DNA of 49,470 nt from Wenzhouxiangella limi (GCF_010499265.1 NZ_JAAGSC010000041.1:1-49470); one strand, 5' to 3'; counted from the first letter of the stretch, positions 17,629-26,657 are shown. Notes: generated by a model not told the origin, from the letters alone. Numbers and translations: made by a program.

Positions 17629-18224
17629 CTAAGGCCCAGCCAATCCGCCAGTTGCTGCTGGAGCGCATCCAGACCCTGTCCTGACGTGGCCGAGAAGGCC
17701 TGCACGCCCACGCGCGGGTCCACCTTTCTCCCAATCTGCATCAGGGTTTCGCTCTGTTTGCCGCGACCGAGCTTGTCGGCCTTGGTCAGCACCAGATGCA
17801 GTGCCAGCCCCCGGCTGCCGGCCCACTCGATGAGTTCGATGTCGCTGTCTTTGAGCGGATGGCGGATGTCCATGACCACGACGATGCCGACCAGGGACTT
17901 GCGGCGTTCCAGATAGGTTTGAATGAGGCCGCGCCAGTGGCGCTTCAAATCGCCGGCCACCTTGGCATAACCGTAACCAGGCAGGTCGACCAGGTGACGG
18001 TTGGGGTCAAGCTGAAAAAAGACCAGTTGGCGTGTGCGGCCGGGCGTTTTGCTGGTTCTGGCGAGGCTGTTGTGACCGCACAAGCGGTTGATCAGACTTG
18101 ACTTGCCGGCGTTGGAGCGGCCCGCGATGGCCACCTCCACACCCTGGTCGGGCGGCAACTGCGACAGGTTGTGGATGCTGTCCAGGTACACTGCGCGGCG
18201 AAATATGGCCACAGGCTGGCTCAT
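17592..18224 (-). CDS. engB: Ribosome-biogenesis GTPase EngB/YihA
   Basis: EngB (YihA/YsxC) is a GTPase needed for large-subunit ribosome assembly. The 210-residue protein has G1 GRSNAGKSS (about 36-44), the switch region with TPGRTRQL, G3 DLPGYGYA, G4 LTKADK and a G5-like FSATSG. Length is typical. It is divergent from the cytochrome c4 gene, and its last 37 bases overlap the end of the PilZ gene on the other strand. Divergence of engB from a cytochrome c4 gene followed by dsbA is a familiar arrangement in Pseudomonas and Xanthomonas relatives. Confidence 0.95.
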   Translation of the reverse strand: MSQPVAIFRRAVYLDSIHNLSQLPPDQGVEVAIAGRSNAGKSSLINRLCGHNSLARTSKTPGRTRQLVFFQLDPNRHLVDLPGYGYAKVAGDLKRHWRGLIQTYLERRKSLVGIVVVMDIRHPLKDSDIELIEWAGSRGLALHLVLTKADKLGRGKQSETLMQIGRKVDPRVGVQAFSATSGQGLDALQQQLADWLGLSQATEEGPTPGQ

Positions 18225-18296
18225 CGACTGGATCAGCTCCGGCTAAACAGGCGATAATATCAGGTTGTTGACTTTGCTGAATGGAGATTCACGGGC

Positions 18297-18932
18297 ATGC
18301 TTCGAGTGTGGATGATGCTGCTGATTCTGGCCCCGGCTGCGGTGTGGGCGGTGGGCGATCCGGAACGCGGCGCCGAGCTGGCGGAAGCCTGTGCGGCCTG
18401 TCACGGACAGGATGGCAACAGTTCTGTCTCCGACTGGCCGAAAATTGCCGGCCAGCATCCCGACTACGCTGCGCGCCAGTCCCGGCTGATTCGAGAGCAG
18501 ATTCGCGACGTACCCGAGATGTATCCGATGGTCATGAACCTCAGCGACCAGGATCTCCAGGACATCGCCGCGCACTATGCTGAGTTTGATGTCGAGCCCG
18601 GGGTGGCCGACGAAGAATTGGTCGAGCGCGGCCAGACGCTGTTTCAGGCAGGAGATCTGCAGGCGGGGATTCCGTCCTGTTCCGGCTGCCATGGTCCGGC
18701 CGGCGATGGCATTCCGGGGGCCCATTATCCCCAGCTCCGCGGTCAGCACGCCGACTACACCGCAGACAGGTTGCAGCGGTATCGGTCCGGAGAGAACTAC
18801 GGGGACGATGACCCCTACAGCCACATCATGACCGCGGTGGCGCGCAACCTGACCGATGCCGATATCCAGGCGCTCAGCTCCTACATCGAGGGCCTGTATC
18901 CGGCCCGCTTTGCCGAGGGGACGTCCCGCTGA
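18297..18932 (+). CDS. Di-haem cytochrome c4
   Basis: Cytochrome c4 is a periplasmic two-haem electron carrier that feeds terminal oxidases. The 211-residue protein has a signal peptide (about 1-18) and two c-type haem motifs, CAACH at 32-36 and CSGCH at 128-132. Each is followed by a Met in a suitable position for the sixth ligand (MYPMVMNLSDQDL and SHIMTAVARNLTDADI). The repeated LS/LTDxDLQ pattern shows the internal duplication of the family. The start follows TGGAG. dsbA begins 66 bases downstream on the same strand, so the two may be cotranscribed. Confidence 0.94.
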   Translation: MLRVWMMLLILAPAAVWAVGDPERGAELAEACAACHGQDGNSSVSDWPKIAGQHPDYAARQSRLIREQIRDVPEMYPMVMNLSDQDLQDIAAHYAEFDVEPGVADEELVERGQTLFQAGDLQAGIPSCSGCHGPAGDGIPGAHYPQLRGQHADYTADRLQRYRSGENYGDDDPYSHIMTAVARNLTDADIQALSSYIEGLYPARFAEGTSR

Positions 18933-18998
18933 GGGGAACTGAAGTCGCCCGGGCCGGTCTGTAGCCCCGTCCTCTGACATATCCCATCGCAGGAAACA

Positions 18999-19673
18999 AT
19001 GACAATGAGCAGATTGAACCACATCACCCTGTTTTTCGGCTGCCTGGTCTGGCTGGGCCTGTCCGGCAGTGTCGCGGCCCAGACGTTCGAGGAGGGTACG
19101 CATTTCCACGCCATTGGCTCGCCGGCGACGCCGCCGTCTGACCGGGTCGAAGTGGTGGAAGCTTTCGCCTATCCTTGCCCGGCGTGCCGCAACTTCATGC
19201 CGATCATTGCCGAGTGGGCCACCGGGCTTCCGGATCACGTCAGTCTGAGCCACCTGCCGGTTGGCCTGCAGCCGGGCTGGGAAGTTTTCGCCCGGGCGTA
19301 CTACACGGCCGACGTGCTGGGGCTGGGCCAGGACGCGCACGAAGCGATGTTCCGAGCGCTTCACGACGAGCGGCGGCAGTTTCGGAGCATCGAGGACATC
19401 GCCGAGGTTTACACCGAGTTTGGCGTCGAGGTCGAGGAATTCGTCAACACGTCGCAGTCGTTTGCCGTGGATGGCCGTATGCGCCGAAACCGCAACGACA
19501 TCATGGGTTTCGGCGTGCGCGGGACACCGACCATGATCGTGCAGGGCAAGTGGCGGCTGAGTCCGACGGACTTCAACAGCTACCAGGAGCTGCTGGCCGC
19601 GGTCGATTACCTGATCGAACGTGAATCCGAAGCCCTGGAGCAGTCCGGCAACGGAAGCGCGGACACCCAGTAG
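18999..19673 (+). CDS. dsbA: Thiol:disulfide interchange protein DsbA
   Basis: DsbA introduces disulfide bonds into periplasmic proteins. The 224-residue protein has a signal peptide ending near AAAQ-like sequence (VAAQ, about 28), a thioredoxin fold, active site CPAC at 60-63 and the cis-proline loop RGTPT (about 174-178). E. coli DsbA has CPHC; Ala for His is common in other gammaproteobacterial DsbA proteins and would alter the redox potential. AGGAA precedes the ATG at 18999; a second ATG six bases on is also possible. It follows cytochrome c4 and precedes an EEP-family hydrolase. Confidence 0.93.
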   Translation: MTMSRLNHITLFFGCLVWLGLSGSVAAQTFEEGTHFHAIGSPATPPSDRVEVVEAFAYPCPACRNFMPIIAEWATGLPDHVSLSHLPVGLQPGWEVFARAYYTADVLGLGQDAHEAMFRALHDERRQFRSIEDIAEVYTEFGVEVEEFVNTSQSFAVDGRMRRNRNDIMGFGVRGTPTMIVQGKWRLSPTDFNSYQELLAAVDYLIERESEALEQSGNGSADTQ

Positions 19674-19679
19674 TTGCCC

Positions 19680-20474
19680 ATGATTGGTGCTCCCCGGCAG
19701 TTGCGGCTGCTGAGCTACAACATCCAGGCCGGGACGACCACCGGGAAATACCGGGAGTACGTGACCCATAGCTGGCGGCAACTGTTGCCCAATCACCAGC
19801 GGGTTGCCAATCTTGACGCCATCGCCGAGCTGCTGCGCGATTACGATATTGTGGCGCTGCAGGAAGTCGATTGCGGCAGTCTGCGCTCCGGCTTTCTCAA
19901 TCAGGCCAAGTACCTCGCCAGCCATGCCGGCTTTCCCTTCTGGCATTACCGGGGCAATCGCAAGGTCGGGGTCATCGCTCACGCCGGTATCGGCCTGCTC
20001 AGCCGGATCGAACCCAGCCTGGTGGAGGAACATGGCCTGCCTGGGGCCATCCCCGGCCGGGGCGCGCTGGTCGCGCGCTTCGGAGAGGGTGAGCAGGCCC
20101 TGTGGCTGATGGTGCTGCATCTGGCCCTCGGCCGGCGGGCGCGGGCCCAGCAGCTGAAGTACCTGTCCGGCCTGGTCCGGGAATATCCCAACGTGCTGGT
20201 GATGGGGGATTTCAATACCGGGCCGGGCTCGCGCGAGCTGCGCACGTTTTGTGACCACGCGGGCCTGGTTGTTCCAGCCGGCGACGTCATGACGTTTCCG
20301 TCCTGGAATCCGCAACGGTCGATCGACCACATCCTGGTCTCGCCGCGGATGGACATCGCCGAACTTGGTGCGCTGCCTATCCGATTTTCCGACCACCGCC
20401 CGCTGGCCATGCGCCTGAACCTCAACGGCGCCGTCGAACTACCAGAACATTCGGACGGCAATCAGCAGCAGTAA
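19680..20474 (+). CDS. Endonuclease/exonuclease/phosphatase (EEP) family hydrolase
   Basis: The 264-residue protein has the EEP (DNase I-like) fold, whose members cleave phosphodiesters or phosphomonoesters in nucleic acids, lipids or inositol phosphates. The active-site set is complete: SYNIQAG (Asn), ALQEVD (Glu), MGDFNTGPGS (Asp and Asn), SIDHILVS and FSDHRPLAM (Asp-His). There is no signal peptide, so it is probably cytoplasmic. The substrate cannot be read from the sequence. The ATG at 19680 lies six bases after the dsbA stop; a TTG at 19674 is also in frame. The last 36 bases overlap the convergent permease gene. Placement after cytochrome c4 and dsbA is seen in related genomes. Confidence 0.85.
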   Translation: MIGAPRQLRLLSYNIQAGTTTGKYREYVTHSWRQLLPNHQRVANLDAIAELLRDYDIVALQEVDCGSLRSGFLNQAKYLASHAGFPFWHYRGNRKVGVIAHAGIGLLSRIEPSLVEEHGLPGAIPGRGALVARFGEGEQALWLMVLHLALGRRARAQQLKYLSGLVREYPNVLVMGDFNTGPGSRELRTFCDHAGLVVPAGDVMTFPSWNPQRSIDHILVSPRMDIAELGALPIRFSDHRPLAMRLNLNGAVELPEHSDGNQQQ

Positions 20475-21263
20475 CAAGCCGAAGATCCGGCGCAGGCCAG
20501 CGGCGGGCAGCCGATGCGCCAGCGCCACGCCCGCCGGAGCCGAGACCGCGCCGGCCATGCCGACCACCACGACGCCGGGCCAAAACAGGTAGCCCAGGCT
20601 CAGATCCAGAAGGTGCTGGTTCCAGCCGGCGATCAGGAAGCCGACCACACCACCCAGGGCGATCGGCCAACCGCAGGCAGACGCAATCGCCACGGCTTGA
20701 ACCGGCGCAAAGCCGTTGCGGACGAGATAAGGTACGTTGAAGCTGCCGCCGCCGATGCCCATCAGCGCTGAAACGCCCCCGATGGCCGGACCGGCCAGCC
20801 ACCAGCCCCGGGGATATGGACTGATCGGAGGCCGCGAAGGGTTGAGCGACAGGAGCATCCGAATCCCGATCAGGGCGGCCAGCAGGGCGAAGACCTTGGC
20901 AAGCAACTGGCCGGGCAGCGCCGCGGCGAAGACCGCTCCAAGCCCGGCGCCCACGGCCATGGCCGGCGCCAGGCGCGCGACTGTGGGCCAGTGGACCGCG
21001 TCGCGGCGGGCGTGGAACCAGACCGCGCTGGCCGAGGTCAGCAACATGGTCCCCAGCGAAGTCGCCACCGCGACCGGGACTGCGATCTCGACCTCCACGC
21101 CGCGGGCCCGCAGCAGAAAGCTCAGGGCCGGAACGATGACCAGGCCGCCGCCAATACCGAGCAGCCCGGCCAGCAGGCCGGCCGTCAGCCCGGTGATCAA
21201 CAGCAGCAACACAAGGAGCAGCACTTGTTGGACGGTCTCTCGACGCGCGACAATACCCGTCAT
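20439..21263 (-). CDS. TauE/SafE-family (DUF81) membrane permease
   Basis: The 274-residue protein is very hydrophobic, with about eight membrane segments arranged as two similar halves. Each half opens with a Gly-rich motif: GLLAGLLGIGGGLVIVP near the N-terminus and GGVSALMGIGGGSFNVPYL in the middle. This is typical of TauE/SafE permeases, which are linked to export or uptake of sulfonates, sulfite or other small anions. Its substrate is unknown, and no sulfur genes lie nearby. The ATG at 21261-21263 was chosen because upstream in-frame starts run into the divergent slt gene. Only 21 bases separate the two start codons. The 3' end overlaps the EEP gene by 36 bases. Confidence 0.85.
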   Translation of the reverse strand: MTGIVARRETVQQVLLLVLLLLITGLTAGLLAGLLGIGGGLVIVPALSFLLRARGVEVEIAVPVAVATSLGTMLLTSASAVWFHARRDAVHWPTVARLAPAMAVGAGLGAVFAAALPGQLLAKVFALLAALIGIRMLLSLNPSRPPISPYPRGWWLAGPAIGGVSALMGIGGGSFNVPYLVRNGFAPVQAVAIASACGWPIALGGVVGFLIAGWNQHLLDLSLGYLFWPGVVVVGMAGAVSAPAGVALAHRLPAAGLRRIFGLLLLLIAVRMFW

Positions 21264-21284
21264 CTTGAAGCAGGCAACAGGCGG

Positions 21285-23228
21285 ATGGCAAGCTGGCTGA
21301 TCAGGGGCTTGACGGTGGCACTGGCCGTTGGAGCGTCGACGTGTGCCCTGGCGGATCGCGCATCCGAGCGTGAGCGCTTCATGCAGGGCTGGCAGGCGGC
21401 TGGGCGTGCCGATCATGCCGCCGTGCGGCAGGCCATAGCAGCCCTGCCGGACTACCCGCTAACGCCATACCTGGAATACGAACTCAAGCGCCAGACGCTC
21501 AATCAGATTCCGAGCGCCGAGATGAGCCGTTTTTTGGCCCGGTACCGCGACTGGTCGTTCGGCGCCGCGCTTGAAACCCGGTGGCTGAGAAGCCTCGGTG
21601 AGCGCGGCGATTACGAGCTGCTTGGCCGCTACGGCCGGGATTCGGCCGATACGGAAGTCCGCTGCTGGCTGGCGCGGGCGGATATCGCGGCCGGCCGCAG
21701 CGAAGGCTTGAGCGAACGCATCGCCCGGTTGTGGCTGGTTGGGCGCTCGCAGTCCTCGACCTGTGATCCGGCCTTCGAGTGGTGGCGGCGTCAGGGTCAT
21801 CCCTCGACCGACCAGGCCTGGAGACGCTTCCGGCTGGCCCTGGACAGTGGCGAGACCGGACTGGCCCGTTACCTGCGCCGCTATCTGGATCAGGAGCAGC
21901 GCGCGTGGGCCGATCACTGGCTGGAGGTTCGGGCGCGGCCGGGCAGGCTGATTTCGCTGGCCCGACTGTGGCCCGACCGCGAGCAGTCCCGCCAGCTGGT
22001 TGCCGATACCCTGACGCGTATGGCCCGCCGTGATTGGCAGGAGGCGGAACGAGCCTGGCAGGTCTTGCGCAATCGCTTTGACTTCCCGCCCGCCACGATC
22101 GCGGCCGTTGAGCGCGAAATTGCGCTGTTCCGGGCGGTCGCACTGGATTCGCGCGCGGTCGCGGCCATCGATGCCCTGCCGGAACGGGCGCTCGATCAGC
22201 AGATGCTCGAATGGCGCGCCCGGTCGGCGATGGCCCAGGGCGAATGGGAAGAGGTGCTGGCCAGCATTCAGCGCATGCGCCTGATCGAGCAGGGGCAGTC
22301 CCGCTGGCGCTACTGGCGCGGACGGGCCCTGGCCGAACTCGGCCGGGCTGAGGCCATGCTGGCATTTGGTTCCCTGGCAGGAGAGGCCACCTATTACGGG
22401 TTTCTGGCGGCGACCTGGCTGCAGCAGGATCTCAGCCTGTGTCCGCAGGATCTTGCGGCCGATCCGGCCCGACAACGACGGCTGATGCGGGATGCGGAGT
22501 TCGAGCGGGCCATCGAGCTGTTCGAAGTCGGACTGTTCAATCACGCCCGACGCACCTGGTCCAGCGTCTGGCGGCGTCTGAGCGAAGATGAACGTCACCA
22601 GGCCGCATTGCTGGCCGCCGGCCGCGGCTGGCACGATCGTGCGATTGCCGCCCTGGGTGCGTCCGGCCTGATGCGCGCCTACCCCTGGCGTTTCCCCCTG
22701 ATCGAAATCGGTCGGGTCTCAGAGCACGCGGCCCGCCGGGAAGTGGACCCGGCGCTGGTCTACGGTCTCATGCGGGCCGAGTCGGCCATGCAACCCGATG
22801 CCTTGTCGCCCGCCGGGGCACGCGGCCTGCTGCAACTCATGCCCGGCACGGCACAGGCCGTGGCGCGGCGTCACGGGCTGCCGTTCAACGGCGCTGCCGA
22901 CCTGATGGATCCGGCGATCAATATTCCGCTTGGCATTGCCCATCTGGGGGAGCTGCAGCGCCGTTACGAAGGCGACTGGATCCGCGTTGCCGCCGCCTAC
23001 AATGCGGGCGCGAATGCCGTAGCTCGCTGGCTGGAAGAGCGCCCGGACAGCGATCCCGACGTCTGGCTGGAGACCCTGCCGTTTTTCGAGACCCGCGACT
23101 ACGTGCCCCGCGTGCTTGCCTTCGCGACCATCTACGAATGGCAGCTGGAGCGTTCACCAACGGTGCTCGCACGGTCGGTCCTCCCGCAGCAGGTCAACGG
23201 GGCGGCGACTTTTCAGTGCAGCGAGTAG
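21285..23228 (+). CDS. slt: Soluble lytic murein transglycosylase Slt70-type
   Basis: Slt cleaves peptidoglycan between MurNAc and GlcNAc with 1,6-anhydro product formation. The 647-residue length matches Slt70 (645 in E. coli). It has a signal peptide (about 1-23, ending STCALA), a long alpha-helical superhelical U/L domain, and a C-terminal goose-lysozyme-type (GH23) domain. That domain holds the catalytic Glu in RAESAMQPDALSPAGARGLL, followed by LMPGTAQAVA and the YNAGANAVARW motif. The ATG at 21285 gives the signal peptide; the frame stays open upstream, but that part is antisense to the permease. The stop overlaps the likely GTG start of cca. Confidence 0.93.
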   Translation: MASWLIRGLTVALAVGASTCALADRASERERFMQGWQAAGRADHAAVRQAIAALPDYPLTPYLEYELKRQTLNQIPSAEMSRFLARYRDWSFGAALETRWLRSLGERGDYELLGRYGRDSADTEVRCWLARADIAAGRSEGLSERIARLWLVGRSQSSTCDPAFEWWRRQGHPSTDQAWRRFRLALDSGETGLARYLRRYLDQEQRAWADHWLEVRARPGRLISLARLWPDREQSRQLVADTLTRMARRDWQEAERAWQVLRNRFDFPPATIAAVEREIALFRAVALDSRAVAAIDALPERALDQQMLEWRARSAMAQGEWEEVLASIQRMRLIEQGQSRWRYWRGRALAELGRAEAMLAFGSLAGEATYYGFLAATWLQQDLSLCPQDLAADPARQRRLMRDAEFERAIELFEVGLFNHARRTWSSVWRRLSEDERHQAALLAAGRGWHDRAIAALGASGLMRAYPWRFPLIEIGRVSEHAARREVDPALVYGLMRAESAMQPDALSPAGARGLLQLMPGTAQAVARRHGLPFNGAADLMDPAINIPLGIAHLGELQRRYEGDWIRVAAAYNAGANAVARWLEERPDSDPDVWLETLPFFETRDYVPRVLAFATIYEWQLERSPTVLARSVLPQQVNGAATFQCSE

Positions 23229-24406
23229 CCCGCGATCGGCGTCTTGAAGGCCTGGAGGTATACCAGGTCGGAGGTTCGGTGCGCGACCGTTTGCTCGGAC
23301 TGCCGGCCGGCGATCGCGACTTCGTGGTTGTTGGCGTCGGACCACAAGAGCTCGAGGATCGGGGATTCCGGCCGGTCGGTCGCGACTTTCCGGTCTTTCT
23401 GCACCCCGAAACCGGGGAAGAATATGCCCTGGCAAGAACCGAACGCAAGCAGGGTCGGGGTTATCGCGGTTTCGTGTTCCGCACCGGCTCCGGGGTCAGC
23501 CTGGAAGAAGATCTGGCCCGCCGGGATCTGACCATCAACGCCATGGCCCTGGCTCAGGATGGACGCCTGATCGATCCGTTCAACGGACGTCTGGATCTGC
23601 AGGCCGGCCGCCTGCGACATGTTTCTGAAGCCTTCCGCGAAGATCCCGTGCGCATCCTCCGTCTGGCCCGTTTTGCGACCCGCTTTGGTCACTTCGAGAT
23701 CGCCCCGCGAACCCTCGAGCTCTGCCGCGAAATGGTTGCAAGCGGCGAGGTCGAGCACCTGGTCGCTGAGCGCGTATGGCAGGAAATGAGCCGGGCTCTG
23801 ATGCACGAGCCGCCGTCGCGCTTTATCGACGTGTTGCGTGAGGTCGGCGCGCTGGCCGTCATCCTGCCCGAGGTCGACGCCCTGTTCGACGGAGCCGGAA
23901 CGGGACGGCGCGTGCTCAGGGTCCTGGACCGTGCAGCCGAGCTTGGGGCCGAACTGCCGGTGCGGTTTGCGGTGCTGGTCGGCCGCACGGCAGAGGACGG
24001 CGGCTCGATTCGGGCGCTGTGTCAGCGCTTGCGCGTTCCCGCCGCCTGTCGCGAGCTGGCCGAAGCTTTCGGGCAGCTCCGATCAAAGGCTCACGAAGTG
24101 GCACGCCTGGATGCCGACCGCGTTCTGTCAGTGCTCGGACAGCTCGACGTTTTCCGGCGACCGGAACGTCTGCAGAGCTTTCTGCTGGCTTGCGAGGCGG
24201 ACTTTACGGCGGGCTCCGACGCGCAGGCCAGCAGCTATCCCCAGGCGGAGATGTGGCGCAGGGCGGCCGCGGAGGCGCGCGCCGTGGACGCCGGGGCCCT
24301 GGCCCGAACGGGTTTGCGGGGTCAGGAAATGGCCGAGGCACTGCGGCGGAAGCGAACGGCGCGAATTGCCGATGTGCTGCCCGGGGGTGAGGTCAAAAAG
24401 TGCTGA
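23216..24406 (+). CDS. cca: CCA tRNA nucleotidyltransferase, HD region degenerate
   Basis: Cca adds or repairs the 3' CCA of tRNAs. The head and neck domains are clear: VGGSVRDRLLG, the metal-binding Asp pair in GDRDFVVV, RRDLTINAMA and EDPVRILRLARFATRFG. I propose GTG 23216 as start, giving 396 residues and beginning just before the conserved core; an upstream ATG at 23138 would overlap slt by 91 bases. E. coli Cca (412 residues) has a C-terminal HD phosphohydrolase with HTLMVLD and ALCHDLGKG. At the matching place this protein reads RVLRVLD and AVLVGRTAEDG, so the metal-binding His and His-Asp are gone and a short stretch is missing. I infer normal CCA addition without the phosphatase or phosphodiesterase activity. 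Its last 14 bases overlap the convergent EAL gene. Confidence 0.9.
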   Translation: MQRVARDRRLEGLEVYQVGGSVRDRLLGLPAGDRDFVVVGVGPQELEDRGFRPVGRDFPVFLHPETGEEYALARTERKQGRGYRGFVFRTGSGVSLEEDLARRDLTINAMALAQDGRLIDPFNGRLDLQAGRLRHVSEAFREDPVRILRLARFATRFGHFEIAPRTLELCREMVASGEVEHLVAERVWQEMSRALMHEPPSRFIDVLREVGALAVILPEVDALFDGAGTGRRVLRVLDRAAELGAELPVRFAVLVGRTAEDGGSIRALCQRLRVPAACRELAEAFGQLRSKAHEVARLDADRVLSVLGQLDVFRRPERLQSFLLACEADFTAGSDAQASSYPQAEMWRRAAAEARAVDAGALARTGLRGQEMAEALRRKRTARIADVLPGGEVKKC

Positions 24407-26573
24407 TGTATCTATGTTCCAGTAAATCGTGATAAGCCTCGGCCGGTTGCGGACGGCCAAGCAGATAGCCTTGAACAAAGTCGACCCGGCATTGGATAAG
24501 GTGACCGAGCTGGCCGCGGGTCTCTACCCCCTCGGCCAGCACTTTCATGTTGAGGCTGTGAATCAGCTCCACGATCGCGCGGGTCAGGGCCAGTTGCTGT
24601 TCATCGTGCTCGATGCCCTGGACGAAGCTGCGGTCCAGCTTGACGTAGTCGACCCGCAGCCGCTGCAGATGCGCCAGCGAACTGTAGCCGGTGCCGAAGT
24701 CGTCGAGGCTGACCTTGATGCCCTGCTCGCGCAGCCGCTGGACGGTGTCCAGGCCGGCCTCGAAATCGGTGATCGCGGCGGCCTCGGTGAGCTCCACGTC
24801 CACGTAACCCGGGCTGATGCCGCGGGTGCGGCACATCTCGACCAGTTTATCCGTTAGGGTCGGCTGCTGAAAGCGCTCGGCCGAGACATTGATCGATACG
24901 CTGACCGGGGCCAGTGCAAGATCGCCATGCCACTCGGCGAGCTGGTCCATGGCCTGGGCGAAGATCTGATCTTCCAATTCGTCCAGCACGCCCAGTGAAG
25001 CGGCATCCTGCAGGAAATGATCCGGGCCCAGGATGCCCTGCGTCGGATGATGCCAGCGCAAGAGCGCCTCGAAGCCGGCAATGCTGCGTTTGCGGATGCT
25101 GATGAGTGGCTGGAAATGCAGGACAAACTGGCCTTCCCGGCAGGCCTGACGCAGCTCCGTTTCGCGATGGACCAGATCACCTGGTCCCGAATCCATGCTG
25201 GAAGTCCGGTGTAACATCAACTCTCTGGCCTCGGGAGGCGACTGCAGCTGGGCTCGATGGGCCTGGGTGAGCAGTACGGCAGCGTCGTCGCTATGATCCG
25301 GTCCAATGCTCATGCCGCCGCTGACGCTAAGAAAGAACTCCTGTGCACCGTGATGAAACGGCAGGCGCAAACGGGCCAGGATTTTCTCGGCGTGTCCGAC
25401 AGCGTCTTCGCGGCGCCGGATGTTGGGCATCAGAATGATGAAGTCGCGTTCTCCGGTTCTTCCCAGAATGAAACGCTCGGGCAGCTTTTCGCGGATGCGG
25501 CGGGTCAGGTCACGCATCATGTCTTCGGTGTGGTGCCAGCCCACCGCTTCGCTGACGGCTTTGAATCGATGGATGCCCAGCGCAAGTACGGCCACGCGAC
25601 GATCCTTGCTGGCGCGGGTACGGAGGATTTCCTGGCTGAGCAGGTTCTCTACCTGGCGCTGGTTCGGCAGTCCTGTGGCCGCGTCGTGTGTGCGGAAGTA
25701 CAAAAGCCGTTGTTCTGCCGACAAGGCCTTGACCTTCGCTGTACGGGCCCGTTCCTGTTCGTTTTCCAGCAGCCAGATGACGATGCTCAGACCGATGAAA
25801 GTGAGGCTCATCAGGCTGATCAGCGACAGAAAAGGGATATGAAACAAAGGCCGGACGCTGGCATCGGACGTGATGTTCAGGACACTCGAATAGAGCATGA
25901 GCAGGCCCGCGACAACAGACGCTGCCGTTCCCAGGACCGGACTGATCAGAGCTGGAAAGCGGTGTCTGACCTGGTTCATTTGCCAGCCAAGCCAGAGGAA
26001 AACAATCGCAGCAATGCCATAGGGGACCGAGACCCGGAAAAGGTTCGCCAGCAGCGGGTCGTCGGCCACTAAAAGCCGGCCTCCCCCCAATGCTGTGCCG
26101 AAGAGCACGGTCGCGCTCACCAGGAGGCGTTCGGTCCGAGGTGCCAGCGGCTGCTGCTTCAGGGCACTTTGCATGCCGATCACCAGCCAGGTTAAAAAAG
26201 CCAGCAGCGAAATGGTTTCGGCAAAGAGGAGTGCTTCGTGAGCACCGAAGAGATCGGCTTCGTTGGTCGTCAGAACCAGATTGACCGCTGACAGCCCAAG
26301 ATGGAGACTCAGGGCGGTAAAGGCCAGGGCGAGCTGGCGCAGAAAATGGTGTTCCAGCGAGCGCAGGAACATCCACAGTAGCCCGGCGAGAACCAGCGCA
26401 GCCAGTCCCTGCACCAGCAACGTGGCAATGACGAACTCAGAAGGGGTCACGGGCGGTCCGCGCGCTGCATGGACGACGAGGATGATTGGCAGACACTGGC
26501 GTTTTTCTTGGATCGGACAATGCCCGCATGCTACCGGAATCAGGCGCCAAGCGGCAATTTGTCGAATCGACAT
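24393..26573 (-). CDS. 7-TM protein with degenerate GGDEF and intact EAL domain
   Basis: The protein is likely a membrane-bound c-di-GMP phosphodiesterase. Seven hydrophobic segments (about 47-295) lead into a short coiled coil, a GGDEF-type domain and an EAL domain (about 465-720). The GGDEF signature reads GERDF, so cyclase activity is not expected; the domain may sense GTP. The EAL part has all the usual residues: EALLRW, INVSAERF, ELTEAA, LDDFGTGYSS, KLDRSFV, AEGVET and QGYLLGRPQP. The start at 26573 has AAAGGA just upstream; a GTG at 26450 would remove a 41-residue leader that looks unconserved, so the start is uncertain. It is divergent from the RND pump and overlaps cca by 14 bases at the 3' end. 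Confidence 0.9.
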   Translation of the reverse strand: MSIRQIAAWRLIPVACGHCPIQEKRQCLPIILVVHAARGPPVTPSEFVIATLLVQGLAALVLAGLLWMFLRSLEHHFLRQLALAFTALSLHLGLSAVNLVLTTNEADLFGAHEALLFAETISLLAFLTWLVIGMQSALKQQPLAPRTERLLVSATVLFGTALGGGRLLVADDPLLANLFRVSVPYGIAAIVFLWLGWQMNQVRHRFPALISPVLGTAASVVAGLLMLYSSVLNITSDASVRPLFHIPFLSLISLMSLTFIGLSIVIWLLENEQERARTAKVKALSAEQRLLYFRTHDAATGLPNQRQVENLLSQEILRTRASKDRRVAVLALGIHRFKAVSEAVGWHHTEDMMRDLTRRIREKLPERFILGRTGERDFIILMPNIRRREDAVGHAEKILARLRLPFHHGAQEFFLSVSGGMSIGPDHSDDAAVLLTQAHRAQLQSPPEARELMLHRTSSMDSGPGDLVHRETELRQACREGQFVLHFQPLISIRKRSIAGFEALLRWHHPTQGILGPDHFLQDAASLGVLDELEDQIFAQAMDQLAEWHGDLALAPVSVSINVSAERFQQPTLTDKLVEMCRTRGISPGYVDVELTEAAAITDFEAGLDTVQRLREQGIKVSLDDFGTGYSSLAHLQRLRVDYVKLDRSFVQGIEHDEQQLALTRAIVELIHSLNMKVLAEGVETRGQLGHLIQCRVDFVQGYLLGRPQPAEAYHDLLEHRYISTF

Positions 26574-26597
26574 CAGGTCCTTTCTTCACAAAAGTCG

Positions 26598-26627
26598 TTG
26601 ACGCGCCGATGACCGCGTTCTGATATT
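26598..26627 (+). promoter_or_regulatory. Candidate sigma-70 promoter for the RND pump
   Basis: A TTGACG box at 26598-26603 is followed after 18 bases by GATATT at 26622-26627. This lies 31 bases before the GTG start of the pump gene, and a GGAG ribosome site follows at 26647-26650. The match was judged by eye. Confidence 0.45.
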
Positions 26628-26657
26628 CTTCGCCCGCTTCGGAAGTGGAGAGTTCCC

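Noticed and set aside
18243-20396. 717-residue minus-strand frame opposite cytochrome c4, dsbA and the EEP gene
   Set aside because: It spans three well-supported plus-strand genes and their gaps, and its composition is that of a shadow frame.
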